This document shows positions 25,322 to 36,711 of a DNA stretch of 64,000 bases, piece after piece (within the stretch, counting starts at the first letter, position 1; the number at the start of each line of letters is the position of its first letter). The position numbers were made by a program, and so were the translations under genes. This DNA is from Camillea tinctor (lineage: Eukaryota; Ascomycota; Sordariomycetes; Xylariales; Xylariaceae): contig MU394138.1 in the NCBI GenBank assembly GCA_022578605.1, forward strand, positions 62,001-126,000, given 5' to 3'. The notes under the pieces are model-generated. The model was not told the DNA's origin, searched no databases, and saw nothing but the letters and a program-made list of their open reading frames with translations.

Positions 25322-28300
25322 ATGGCGCCGTCACATCCGTCTGTCACTACTTCGTTCCTACTGGGCAATCTACACTGTCCTACCTGTGTTGCCACCATTA
25401 AAGATGTATTACAAAACCTACGGGGCATTAGATGGGTGTCGCCAAACGTGGTTACTTCTTGGGTCGCCGTCGAACATGATCCCCACGTTCCCTTACCTCA
25501 GATACTCTCTGCCTTAAAGATGGCAGGTTTTGAGGTGTCCAGCGTAGCTTCGGCCGGTGGCGACGAGGAGGCCCTAGCAACCATGTTGCGCGGTGAAACA
25601 GTCAATCTTATGGACAACAGTCGAGTCACGAGTCCGATGGACATCGCTCGGCTAGATGGTCCACTTGATCGTATCTCTAGGCTTCCCGGAAAGCTTACTC
25701 AGACACAAGCATCCCTTGAGAAGTCGGAGCAGGACAGAGTACACCTGAGCAACTGTGAACAGTGTAGAATGAAGGGACTGGGATCGAACGAATCTTGTAC
25801 CCGAACAACCACACCATCAATCCAGTCTGGAGGCCTATTCGTGGAACCAAGCCTTCGTGATCAAGAAGCGGCTAAGGAACCCATTATGTCGTCCAAGTTA
25901 CTCACCTCTGATGAAGAAGAGAGACCGGAATCATCACCACCTGGTCGTTCTTGGAGAGCCTCGCTAGCCGTTGCCGGGATGACCTGTGCATCCTGCGTGA
26001 ATGCTATTACGAACGAGCTGAATAAGAGGGACTGGATAACCAATGTTACCGTCAATCTTATATCCAACAGTGCGACTGTTGAATTCATTGGTGAACAAAA
26101 TAAAGCAGACCAGGTCGTGGAGGCTATCGAAGATCTCGGATACGACGCCAATATTGATCAGGTTATTGCCGCCGGGGAAGATACAGGTCCGGCTAAGCAA
26201 GAACGAACAGTAGAAATACGTGTTGATGGCATATACTGCGAACACTGTGGCGATCGGATATCGAGAAGCCTGGCAGGCTTTCAGGGGGACTTGAAAGTTG
26301 TGACCCGCCCCACACAACAGAGACCTATTGTCAAGATCACGTATACCCCTGAGGTTCCATCGTTCACCGTCCGCCGGATTCTCGCCGCCATCGAAGCAAG
26401 CGATCCCGCATTCAAGGCATCCGTATATCACCCACTGACACTGGAGGAGCGATCGAAGCGGATCCATGCGCAACACCAGTTCCAAATATTGATTCGCGTT
26501 GTCTTCACTTTTATTGTGGCCATACCGACCTTTGTAATCGGCATCGTCTATATGAGCCTTCTGCCCGCTGCAGAGAGTGGAAAGATGTTCCTCATGATGC
26601 CATGGACCTCCGGTATCAGTCGAGCGCAGATAGCTCTATTCGCCCTGGCTACTCCTGTATACTTCTTTGGGGCTGATATATTTCACCGGCGCGCTGTCAA
26701 GGAGATACGATCATTGTGGAGATGCGGGAGCCAAACCCCAATCCTCCAACGTTTTTACCGGTTTGGAAGCATGAACATGCTCATGTCATTGGGCACTACG
26801 ATTGCATACGTCTCCTCTATTAGCCAGTTGATAGCTGCTGCCGCTGATCCCTCTCACGTACCTAACGACGCGAACTTCTATTTCGACTCGGTGGTGTTCC
26901 TGACACTGTTTTTACTTGTCGGCAGACTCATTGAAGCTTACAGCAAATCAAAGACTGGATATGCCGTGGAAGCACTTGGTAAGCTCCGACCAACGACGGC
27001 TATTCTCGTGGAGAACAACGATAGTGAAAAACAGGTCGATACAGTTATTGGCACCGACCTGCTGGAATTTGGTGATGTCGTGCGGGTTCCCCACGGAGCC
27101 TCACCTCCCTGCGATGGCACGGTTATCCAGGGTGAGACCAACTTCGACGAGTCTAGCCTGACCGGAGAGTCTCGCCCCATCAAGAAACGTGCGGGTGACG
27201 AGGTGTACTCGGGCACAGTCAACAAAGATGCCCCTGTATTGGTACGCATTACTGGCGTCGCGGGAAAATCCATGTTAGATCAGATTGTCAATGTTGTCCG
27301 CGAAGGGCAGACCAAGCGTGCACCCATGGAGAAGGTCGCCGATTTACTCACGGCCTACTTCGTTCCAGTCATCACGTTGGTCGCTGTCCTTACCTGGCTC
27401 ATCTGGCTCTGCGTTGGCTATTCTGGCGCGATACCCGACCACTATCTAGATATGACGTCTGGAGGATGGGTAGCTTTCTCCCTTCAGTTTGCTATCTCCG
27501 TCTTTGTTGTCGCTTGCCCATGTGGCCTGGCTCTTGCTGCACCTACAGCAATTTTCGTTGGCGGTGGGTTGGCAGCAGAGCATGGGATATTAGTCAAAGG
27601 AGGCGGCGAAGCTTTCGAGAAAGCAAGCCGAATTGACTGTGTTGTCTTTGACAAGACTGGTACTCTCACCATGGGTGGCGAGCCGAGTATCACCGACGCA
27701 GAAATCTTCCCGGACCAAGAGGTCTCTCAAGAACAATGCAATACGCTACTAGCCGCGCTCCGCGCTGTTGAAGAAAACAGTAGCCATCCCATTGCAAAAG
27801 CGATCGTCTCCTTTTGCCAGTCTAGGTCATCTGCACATGCCACAGTTAGCGACGTGGAAGAAAGGCCTGGTAAAGGTCTCAAAGCAACCTACAAGAGTGG
27901 ATCTCCTGACCAGTCATTCGACATCATTGTAGGTAACGAAGCACTCATGCATGACTTTGCAGTTGCTTTGCCACCCAGCGTGACATCATTGCTTCAAACC
28001 TGGAAGACCGAGGCCAAGTCAATTGCGCTCGTAGCGACCCAGCCGAGCTTACCTTCAACCACCCCTACTTTCTACACCTTCGCCGCCGCCCTCTCGATAT
28101 CCGATCCCATCCGCCCAGAAACACCAGCCGTGATCCGCGCCCTACGCGCCAACGGCACAGACGTGTGGATGTTATCAGGCGATAATGCGGTAACCGCACG
28201 CGCCGTCGCCCTCCGGATCGGCATCCCCGAATCCAACGTTATCGCCGAGGTCCTGCCCGCCCAGAAATACGAGAAGATCACGTACCTGCAATCGACGCTC

Positions 28301-28747
28301 AAAGCACGCCGCGGCGCCAACACCGAAGACACCACCCGCCGCGCTACCATCGCCATGGTCGGCGACGGAATCAACGATGCGCCCGCGCTCAGCACCGCCG
28401 ACGTCGGCATCGCCATAGGCTCGGGCTCGGACGTCGCGATCTCGAGCGCGGACTTCGTGCTGGTGCATAGTAATTTAGGGTCAGTGGTGACCCTGCTGGC
28501 ACTCAGCCGCGTCGTCTTCACCCGCATCAAGCTCAACTTCGCTTGGGCGCTGGTGTATAACCTAATCGCCGTGCCGGTCGCGGCGGGCTGCTTGTATCCC
28601 GTCGTGGTAAGAGGCCAGCACGTACGCCTCGACCCTGTGTGGGCGAGCCTCGCGATGGCGCTGAGCTCTATTAGTGTTGTTCTGAGCAGTTTGGCGCTGA
28701 GGTTGAGGGTCCCGGGGTTGGGGTTTAGGGAGCGTAGTGTAGCCTAG
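25322..28747 (+). CDS. Copper-transporting P1B-type ATPase (CrpA/Crp1-like)
   Basis: Intronless, 1141 residues. It moves Cu(I) across a membrane using ATP; relatives of this architecture export copper at the plasma membrane for copper tolerance. Three HMA-type motifs lie at the N-terminus: CPTC near residue 19, MTCASC near 221 and CEHC near 306. An extra CEQC sits near 145 between the first two. The core has TGES near 614, the transport CPC near 732, DKTGTLT with the phosphorylated Asp near 777, an SSHPIAKA (HP) motif, and GDGINDAP near 1014. About eight TM helices fit the heavy-metal class. ATG at 25322 is the first in frame and sits just before the first HMA motif. The three-HMA layout and the short C-terminus resemble CrpA/Crp1 more than the Golgi Ccc2 group; that is an inference. 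Confidence 0.9.
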   Translation: MAPSHPSVTTSFLLGNLHCPTCVATIKDVLQNLRGIRWVSPNVVTSWVAVEHDPHVPLPQILSALKMAGFEVSSVASAGGDEEALATMLRGETVNLMDNSRVTSPMDIARLDGPLDRISRLPGKLTQTQASLEKSEQDRVHLSNCEQCRMKGLGSNESCTRTTTPSIQSGGLFVEPSLRDQEAAKEPIMSSKLLTSDEEERPESSPPGRSWRASLAVAGMTCASCVNAITNELNKRDWITNVTVNLISNSATVEFIGEQNKADQVVEAIEDLGYDANIDQVIAAGEDTGPAKQERTVEIRVDGIYCEHCGDRISRSLAGFQGDLKVVTRPTQQRPIVKITYTPEVPSFTVRRILAAIEASDPAFKASVYHPLTLEERSKRIHAQHQFQILIRVVFTFIVAIPTFVIGIVYMSLLPAAESGKMFLMMPWTSGISRAQIALFALATPVYFFGADIFHRRAVKEIRSLWRCGSQTPILQRFYRFGSMNMLMSLGTTIAYVSSISQLIAAAADPSHVPNDANFYFDSVVFLTLFLLVGRLIEAYSKSKTGYAVEALGKLRPTTAILVENNDSEKQVDTVIGTDLLEFGDVVRVPHGASPPCDGTVIQGETNFDESSLTGESRPIKKRAGDEVYSGTVNKDAPVLVRITGVAGKSMLDQIVNVVREGQTKRAPMEKVADLLTAYFVPVITLVAVLTWLIWLCVGYSGAIPDHYLDMTSGGWVAFSLQFAISVFVVACPCGLALAAPTAIFVGGGLAAEHGILVKGGGEAFEKASRIDCVVFDKTGTLTMGGEPSITDAEIFPDQEVSQEQCNTLLAALRAVEENSSHPIAKAIVSFCQSRSSAHATVSDVEERPGKGLKATYKSGSPDQSFDIIVGNEALMHDFAVALPPSVTSLLQTWKTEAKSIALVATQPSLPSTTPTFYTFAAALSISDPIRPETPAVIRALRANGTDVWMLSGDNAVTARAVALRIGIPESNVIAEVLPAQKYEKITYLQSTLKARRGANTEDTTRRATIAMVGDGINDAPALSTADVGIAIGSGSDVAISSADFVLVHSNLGSVVTLLALSRVVFTRIKLNFAWALVYNLIAVPVAAGCLYPVVVRGQHVRLDPVWASLAMALSSISVVLSSLALRLRVPGLGFRERSVA

Positions 28748-31213
28748 GGGGCTGGACTTAGGTGGGACATGGAAGGGGAGGATGATGGATGGGGGTTAGG
28801 TGGTTACGTTTGAGGCATTGGGATTCGGATCGGATAGACGAAATGAAATGTATCAACAGTAACAGGTACCTACCTACCTACTGGCTGGGATCACTGGGAC
28901 ACCAGGTACTAAGGAAGGATGGAGAAGCCTTTGAAAACTGGATCGATATATACCTACCTACACTAGATAGTAGGAGATTCCCGTTAGGCGGTTTCGCGAG
29001 GGACGTATAGAAACCTGGTCCTTACATAAGAAGGGAGGGGCGTAAAAAAGGAATCAGTCAGTCATTTCCAGAACAGGGGTTTTCTTCTTTTTCTTTTTCT
29101 TTTTCTTTTCCTAGCGGTTTCATTCAAAGCGGTTTAAAAATACGCGGGAGAGAGGTAATTTTTAGGTGCGAGTATAAGTAACTTAACCCTGTTTTGAAAA
29201 AACCCAGAAAAATACAGAATCAATGGACAATATAAAATTAGGTATTCAGCCGTTAACATGCTAGACTACGGATTACTGCTATAGGTACCTATTTTTTTAT
29301 GAGAATATACCTACCTATATGAAAAAAAAAAAATAGGATGATGCTTTTTTTTCAGGTGGTGTATAAGTGAGTATGTGCTGACTTGCCTATCTAGGTATCT
29401 AATACAGGCCTATGGAGTTGTAGAATTAAGTCATGTCACGATGCGAGACCCCCCAGATGGGGGAAAACGAATCATCGCTGCGCGATGAACTCGGATACCC
29501 AGGCGACTACATAGAGTAGCGCGGGATTGCTGGCATAGAAGAAGCATCTTTGTTCTGTTTTCTAGGCTCAGCTTAGCTCGGCTTCCTCGCAGGTGGTGGT
29601 TAGATAGACTGCTGACTCGATACGGCTGCTTGTTATGTGCTGGGCTGGGCTGTTTACTGCGAACTATGGAATAGAAGTAAGAGCAGAGAAGAATATGCTT
29701 TGGCAGGTTGAAGGATGGACAACGAATCCATTCGACGCTGTTTTTTTTTTTTTTTTTTACTTGTCTTTCTTCCCCCCTTTTAGTCGTTCGTCGCCCCTAA
29801 CTGCATAAATTGGATGGATGGCTGACAACGCATGCGCATAGACTTGTCTTTTTTTTTTTTTCGATGTCTTCTTTCAATTATAGCCCTCTACCTAAGTATC
29901 CCAATGTTGCATTTAGCAGGTAGTAGGACTGGCTAACTAGTATATTGCTAGACGGCCAGGTGGTTAGGCAGCGATATATAAGACGGACAACAGATACCTA
30001 CCTAATCAATCCCCTAACCTATCTACGTGTGTAGATTGATTGTCGCCCGCGTGTGGGTTAGGTTAGGTAGCTATATTTAGGTACGTAACTTGCACAGGCG
30101 GGTAACGTGGTTAGGGGAATCCTTTGGTCGGCGGGCGAGCACGTCAGCGTACGTCGTCTGCTTGATGGGGCGGTGGTTGGTTGGTTGGGGATACGTGATC
30201 GAGGTTAGTGGGAGGAGCTAACCTAGGGTTCACTGGACGGGATGGCATAGGGTAGGATACGCGGCTGTAGGCACGTAGGTGCAGGCGGCAGTTTTGTTCC
30301 GGAAGAAATAAGCCGGATTGGGGCAGGGAGATAGGTAGGTAAGATTGTGGGAAATATGGGGAGCCGTAGATAGAGATTTAGCTGAAGTTCTTTGCGAACG
30401 GCGTATTCTAGTTAAGGTATGTTAGAGCAGTATTGCTGTGCTTAAAGGTGGATGAAAAGTTATTTTATAGAGCTTCTATTTGATATGATAGACGTAACTT
30501 GTTATACACCTAGTTATATACACATGTGAACTATAAAGGTATTAACCCGTTTATAGAATCACAGATACTATTGGGATATAAGTTTTGGTAAAACTACGGT
30601 GCTTGATCATTGTTTGCTTTTCGTTTCATCAGATACAATATTCATGTCTGATGGGTACGCCATAGATGAGCACACACTGACTTACATCCCCGATGACAGT
30701 AAAAGAAAGCGTAGGGATTTATCTAGTACGGAGGTGTTATTGTAATTGTAAGTATATACTATTCTGCGAGCGCACACAAAAGAAAAAAAATCTTCGAATT
30801 GTTAAGGGGGTGATCTTAGTCTTTGACATTCCGACCCCCTATCTTTTTAGATATTGACTTAATGATTTTAAACACCCCGGACTCCTTTCCCTTCAAAAAG
30901 GAGAAACTAAATCAATCGCGCGATGCATGTCAAACCTTTCCCCCTTAAATAACCTTGTCGAGCTTCTGCAATTACCGACATTACATAAAGGGGGAAAATA
31001 TATGTGTAGATGGAGGATAGCTAGATACATTATGGGATTATAGCGGAGAATATAAAGGGGAAAGAAAAGAAAACCTTTAAAAGGGGAAGGGGGAGGAGTA
31101 AGTCAGGTCCATACTAACCACTGAGTGAAACACCCCTCCTACCCTAGGTACACACGCAGCATATCCCAAAGGACCATGCATCTCCATCTCACCTGTCACT
31201 CTTTCTGTCTTCT
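28748..31213. other. Intergenic region rich in simple repeats
   Basis: About 2.5 kb lying between the 3' ends of the Cu-ATPase and the minus-strand hypothetical gene. It holds a pyrimidine tract (about 29080-29110), poly-T runs (about 29742-29758 and 29850-29861) and repeated TAGGTAGGT/TACCTACCT words. No coding frame has gene-like features. Confidence 0.5.
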
Positions 31214-32937
31214 TCAGTAAACCCCTCCATCAGCCGAGGGCAGCCACCTCAGAACTTCTAGCCACCGCGCCGTGGACAGGAACCACCAGTACTGCACCAC
31301 TTCCTCCCTGCCCCCTCCTCCTGCTTGCCAGTTCTCCTGCGCCGACGCCGGCAGGGCCCCAAAGTCGCGCAGCCGCTCTAGGACCGCCGACACGGACGAC
31401 GCGCAGTAGCCCGCCAGCGCGCGCCGCAGCCACGGCGCCAGCTGGTAGAGCACGGACACCAGGAGCGAGACTACGAGGCCGCTGGAGAAGACGCTGGGGA
31501 AGATGGAGGAGGATGTGGACGTGGAGGAGGAGGAAGAGAAGGAGAGGGTGTGGGAGAGCTGGTTTGCAGCCAAGAGACCTACTGCGCTAGAGACGGGGAG
31601 GAGGGGATGTTAGAATGTCTTTGATTCTTTTTTTTTTTCAGACAGAGTGTATAGGAATGTATAGGTGTAAAAGGAGAGGGTCGTATGATGAGGTAGGTAA
31701 GGTCAAATAAACTCACGAGATTGCAGACAGGCTCACGGCGCCGCGGGAGAGCCGCGGCCGCGCGCTCGCTACGACCTCCAGGCGGTCCTTGACCACCCTC
31801 AGATCGCGCATCGCGAAGTCGCGCTCGACCTTGAGCCGCCAGGCATCGGGGCTCGAAGAGAGGTCCTCTACACGCACGATTCGGTTGCCATCGTGGTCGT
31901 TGTTGTCGTTAACGTCTGCTGGCGGGGGAGATGTGGCGGTTTACCCGTTAGCCCTTTTCTCTTGTTTCTTCTTCTCGTTTTCGTTCGCTCATCGTCTGAT
32001 GGAGTGGTAGGTGGGATAATGTAGGTAAAAGTGATGATATCATTGGGTAAACCACGTTTTGGGAAATGCAGACCGTCGATCGAATCAAAGGAACATCGAC
32101 GGAGGTATGTAAAACGGGTATGATGGTATGGAGAGGGTATAAGGTTGGATGATTTATGGAAGTGGAGCTTATAGTGGTTTTTGTCTAAAAAGGGACGACG
32201 CCAAGAAGCAATGGAAGGGCAGGGAATAGAAATAGAAAAGCGAGTTATAGACAAATAGGGGAAAGGATAGAAGAAAATAGAGGGGAACTAGATGGGGTGG
32301 ACCAGGGGAGAGGAGGGGGGGAGGGGCAGGGACCAAGGGACCGGGGATTAGAAGAAGACGGGAACAAGGAACAAGGGGGGAAACAAAATATTAGATGGGG
32401 AGGCTGACCGATATCGTCCTCGGCGGCGACGGGAGTAGTAGGCATGGGGTTGGTGGGAGTCATGTGAAGGCTCTTATACAGGCGCGAGTACTCCGCCAGA
32501 TGGTACTGTGCAGATTGGTGACATATACAGATCTCGTCCCAGATAGCGTCCGAGTTGACGACGGGGCACGGCCCGAAGAAGCGCGGGCCCCCTCTCTCGC
32601 GCGCCAGCAACAGCTGCTGCGAACGCTTTTCATTAGTACTTGGTGATGCCGGTGCCGGTGTCACCGCCGTCGCCGTCATCACCGGCATATTATTGCTATT
32701 AGTCCTCTTCTTCTTAGTAGTGGTTGAGAAGCCGGAGGTGACGACCCCGGCTGCGGCGCCGGCTGCGGAGGCGGCGACAGCGGTAGCAGCACCAGTAGCA
32801 GCGGCAGTAGCTCCCACTACTCGGTCAACATCAGCATCATCATCATCTCCAATGACGTTGGCAGTGATAGGAGGGCTGGCATTGGTAGAAGCAGTATAGG
32901 TTGCTTCTGCCGCTACCACCGCTTCGGCTTCATCCAT
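31214..32937 (-). CDS. Hypothetical protein with a C-terminal TM segment
   Basis: I model three exons, 32409-32937, 31717-31915 and 31214-31586, in phase and giving 366 residues. I do not recognise the family. The N-terminal third is low-complexity (Ala, Thr, Asp) and likely disordered. A possible folded element reads RFFGPCPVVNSDAIWDEICI and continues to EYSRLYKSLH. The middle has an amphipathic stretch (WRLKVERDFAMRDLRVVKDRLEVVA) that may be a coiled coil. The last exon has two hydrophobic segments, AISAVGLLAANQL and a clearer TM (GLVVSLLVSVLYQLAPWL), then a W-rich tail. Intron 1 is 493 nt, long for this genome, so an exon may be missing or the first exon may belong elsewhere. It is divergent from the gene at 34408. 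Confidence 0.55.
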
Positions 32938-34407
32938 TTGGCTAAGAGACCGAGAACGTGGCCAAATAACGTGAATTAGGCACGAAAGAGGGAGGAGATA
33001 TTTCTCCCCAAGGAGGTTCTAGATTGGTGGTATTGGTGTGTCGCTCTGTCTGTCTATCCGCCTGTCTTTCTGTCTCTGGAAGGGGAGAGGGGGGAAGGGG
33101 GGTGTTCTCGCTTCTCTTTGCCCTTCTCTGATTGATTTCTTTCTTTTCTTTCCCTTGGGCTTTTCTTCCCCGGGACACCGGCAGGGGAGATAGCGAAAAA
33201 ATGACCTCTTGTTGCCTGACGAACACTGGTCCGATGGAGCGATGAGGAGGAGAATCAGGTGGAGAGAATGGGGAGATAGACCCATTCGCAAAGGGAGAAC
33301 ACCAGCACCAGCAGACGGCCCAGACCAAAATTGTCGACTCGACGGGTATTTCACCCATTGGTCTGGAACGTGGGTCGCGATAATTGGACCAGATCCCCTG
33401 TCTGGGCGGTGCTAGCCGCAAAGTGCAAGCCTCTTCCACTTCAACCCCCCTTTCACGAGGCTTCAGGTTCGTGCAAAATATGGGGTTCCTTGCATAAGAC
33501 TGAATGCACGGGGATCCGCCATGGTTGGCTGCCCAATCCACGAACGATGATTATTCGACAAATCATCAGTTTTGCTGGCTAGCAGAGGCTTGGGTATTGG
33601 GATCTTATGGAGAACATTGAACAGATCCTCCTCCCCTCTTGTTGCCCACACACACTTACACAACCCCCCTCCAAACTACGTGGAAGTCGGGATGACAGAA
33701 GCGCAGCAAGCAAGCAAGCGAAGACCGGAACCGTTTTTTCTGTTTTCGGCGTTCATACGTACGTATATGTATGTACATATGTGGTTATGTACGTATTAGT
33801 ATGGTGCGCGTGCAATCGTGTGGTGTACACCACATTATTATGTGTTGTACACACCGCTATAGATCTGCGGGCGAGGCGAGAGAGCCGCACAAGTGGCCTG
33901 CATACCTTGCCACGTTCAAATAATGCCATTCCAGACGTGGCTGGCCATGACACATAGAGAAAGGGAAAGGAAAACGGCCCCGTTCGGTTTTTCTGACTCT
34001 TCCTATCTATCACGCGGGACGAAGAGGAGGAGTACAGAGTCAAGACAAGACAAACAAACAAAAAAGAAGCAAAAAGAACGGAAATCCAATTACATTACTC
34101 GGGGCCCTCACTCCCTCAAGTGCAGAAAGGGTCCAAAGTTTTCCAATCCCTTTTCCCAATTCCCAGTTTACGAAAACGGTATTTCCATAGCATCACCATC
34201 ATCATCATACTTGACGCGCGAGAGAGGGGTTTATTAGAAAAGAACGAAAAGCAATACAGAAAAAAAGGGTCCTTGACCCGGCAACACAACTTTGGCTCCT
34301 CCTTGGCATGAGTCCGTCATCACGATAACCCCTCGATCGTCTATCTCTGCATCTCTCTCTCCTCTCCCTCTCCCTCTTTTCTTCCTCGCTGTCCCTCCTC
34401 CTTCGTC
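32938..34407. promoter_or_regulatory. Shared divergent promoter region of two uncharacterised genes
   Basis: A 1.47 kb stretch between start codons pointing away from each other. It is rich in pyrimidine and purine tracts typical of fungal leaders, and contains a perfect 16-bp palindrome at 33819-33834. Open frames inside are short and featureless. Confidence 0.5.
33819..33834. promoter_or_regulatory. 16-bp perfect palindrome in divergent promoter
   Basis: TGTGGTGTACACCACA reads the same on both strands. A related word, GTGTTGTACACAC, follows within 20 nt. The symmetry suggests a dimeric factor site; no factor is assigned. Confidence 0.4.
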
Positions 34408-36711
34408 ATGGCGAGGACTTCCATTAGCAGTCGGGGCAGCCTCAGCCGACCGAGGAGCTCGTCGAGCTCAACGACAGCAACGACGGCTTTCTCACTATCC
34501 CAGGGCGGTGTTCCAACCATGGCATCCTTGAGGGCCGCTAGAAGGGGCTCTAAGGGGGCCCCCTTCGGCGACGGCCTTCCCCACTCCGAGATAGCACCGG
34601 CCAAACTCACACTACGCCTACGATGCTTCTACCGACCGTCTAGCCGCGAACCCTCTGAGATCCTGAATATCGAGCTTGCCACCCGCCTCCGGAAAGTCAT
34701 TAGCCAGCCCTGGGGCGTACAGTTTGTAGCACCGAGCAAGGAAGCTAAACTCTACCACGAGCGATATCACGTCCTCATTGTCGAGGTTAGAATTCCCATT
34801 CTTTTGCGGCCCAACTATATGCCCGCCCGTAGATCCTACCTATACCACTGATATAAAGATCTACGTATATATAGAACACTCGACAGAGGATATGGGTTAA
34901 CACATTTCGTTTGATTTAGGTCAACCTAACGCACCGGTGTAACAATGAATGCGAGCGAGAAGACCTCAGCGATGCAGCGCGGCAGCTCTTCGATGGGGCC
35001 TGTGAAACGGTACCTCGAGCACTATCGCGCCTCAAGGGTGTTGGTCAATTCGTGTATCGCAACCTACAGGGCGAAGGCGAGCACGCGACGCCCCAACAAC
35101 AGAGGTACTTCGCCATTGCCGGGACGGTATTCCCCTACGTCGGCATGATACAGCAGGAGCCCTCATCGACGATGACGCTCGAGGAGGAGGCTGAGGAGGA
35201 CCTCGAAGACTTCAACATGAACACCAACGGCGGCGTCAGCGGGGTCCCTAGTAGCGGGGACGACGGGAAGAAATCGATCTCTAGAGAGTTAGTGTAGTTC
35301 CTACGCATCCCTGCCCCTGTCCCCTGTCCCCTGTCTATATGACATGTTGGAGGGGATGTTATAATGTGGGTAAACGTTGTTAGTGCTAACAAGGGTCTCT
35401 TCGTTATAGAATATCTGCGGCCGGTCCGCAACTAGACACAATACTCAAGATACCGAGACTTCTTCAGACCATAGAGTCCAAGTCCGGGAAGCTTGCCCAG
35501 GACGAAGGCGGTGACGCCGTGAAAGAAGTGAGCCCCCCTTCTACCTTTTCATCGATCCTGCCTATCTAACCTGAGAAGAGCGTGGGACTAAACGACGATC
35601 AGCAAATAGCAAAATGCGCCGAGCAGATACGGGCCATAGTGGCACAAATGGACGAGGCCTGTGACGCTGTCCTGAAGTCGAGAGCGAAGACGGATTTTAG
35701 TGATACAGCGTCAGACTTTTCGATGAGACATGGCGATGACGGATGTAAGTTTGACTACCATCCATTATATCATATCCTATTTTGTCCCCGTCGATCTACA
35801 ATTCAGTTACCTCATCAGGAGAATACTCCTCTTCCCATCCTTCCTCTTTCAACCTGAAGACGGAACAAAAGACTAACATGATGTTATCATAGGTCTAGTC
35901 AAGTCTCCTGTCTGGGATATCATCGATGAGCTCCTCCGCAACGACAAAATATGCGATAGCCCTGTACAGCAGGTCATCCTGCCGCTGCTACGGCTCAGCA
36001 CTATGAGCGATGTGCTCATCGAAAAGCTAGCTCCTCCCATGAAGGAGCTTGGTCGTAAGCACTCGAAACGCCATCAGATCCTCCACCGGTGCGGGCAGGT
36101 CGCTCTATACACGGGCGCTGCTTGCGCTGGCATCCTGCTCGGTGCCGCTGCTATTCCCTCGCTTGGAGGACCTGCCCTTACTGGGTGGATCATCTTCAGC
36201 ACCATGGCTGCGTCCAAGGCGACTATGGGCGCTGCTGGAATCACCTCTGTGATCACGGGAGCGGCTGGTTCTTGGTGCGGCAACATCGCGGACAACGATA
36301 AGAAAGTGCGGGATCGTCTGCAGAAAGGTGAGTCTCACGGCCTTACCCTTAGTTAGCACAGCAACACAGGAATACTAACATATATTCTCTTCAAATCTAG
36401 TCCGCGATAAGCATGCCCTCGTTAACCATGCACGGCCCCCACTACTTGCGGCCCTTGCCGCGTACTGGTACGAGGTAGAATGCAAGGTGCCAATTGGTGA
36501 GATCGACCAGGACGCACGGCGACGACTGTTCGAGTGTGCTGGTCTCGATGCCGAGTGCTGGCCGCAGCAGGGGTACCAGAAGGCGTACCTTGAAGCAGCC
36601 ATGCGCACGTTCCTGCACCACCAGCAGGAGTTCTTCGACAGTATCGAAGATGTGCTGTCCCTAGCGCGAGCGACGACGCCCGCCGCAGCCGCCAAGGTTG
36701 ATAGCAAGTAA
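34408..36711 (+). CDS. Uncharacterised 593-residue protein with Gly/Ala-rich hydrophobic hairpin
   Basis: Six exons, 34408-34785, 34920-35293, 35410-35527, 35579-35744, 35893-36327 and 36401-36711, join in phase. I do not recognise the family. The N-terminus is Ser/Arg-rich, followed by a mixed region (IELATRLRKVISQPWGVQFVA). A central acidic linker (LEEEAEEDLEDF) separates it from helical stretches (LNDDQQIAKCAEQIRAIVAQ, VWDIIDELLRN). Near residues 400-470 a long Gly/Ala-rich hydrophobic stretch (VALYTGAACAGILLGAAAIP, then WIIFSTMAASKATMGAAGIT) could form a two-helix membrane hairpin with glycine-zipper spacing. The C-terminal 100 residues are helical with several Cys. There is no signal peptide. 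The donor of exon 2 (GTAGTT) is the weakest; a GTTAGT donor six bases earlier breaks the frame. Function unknown. Confidence 0.65.
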
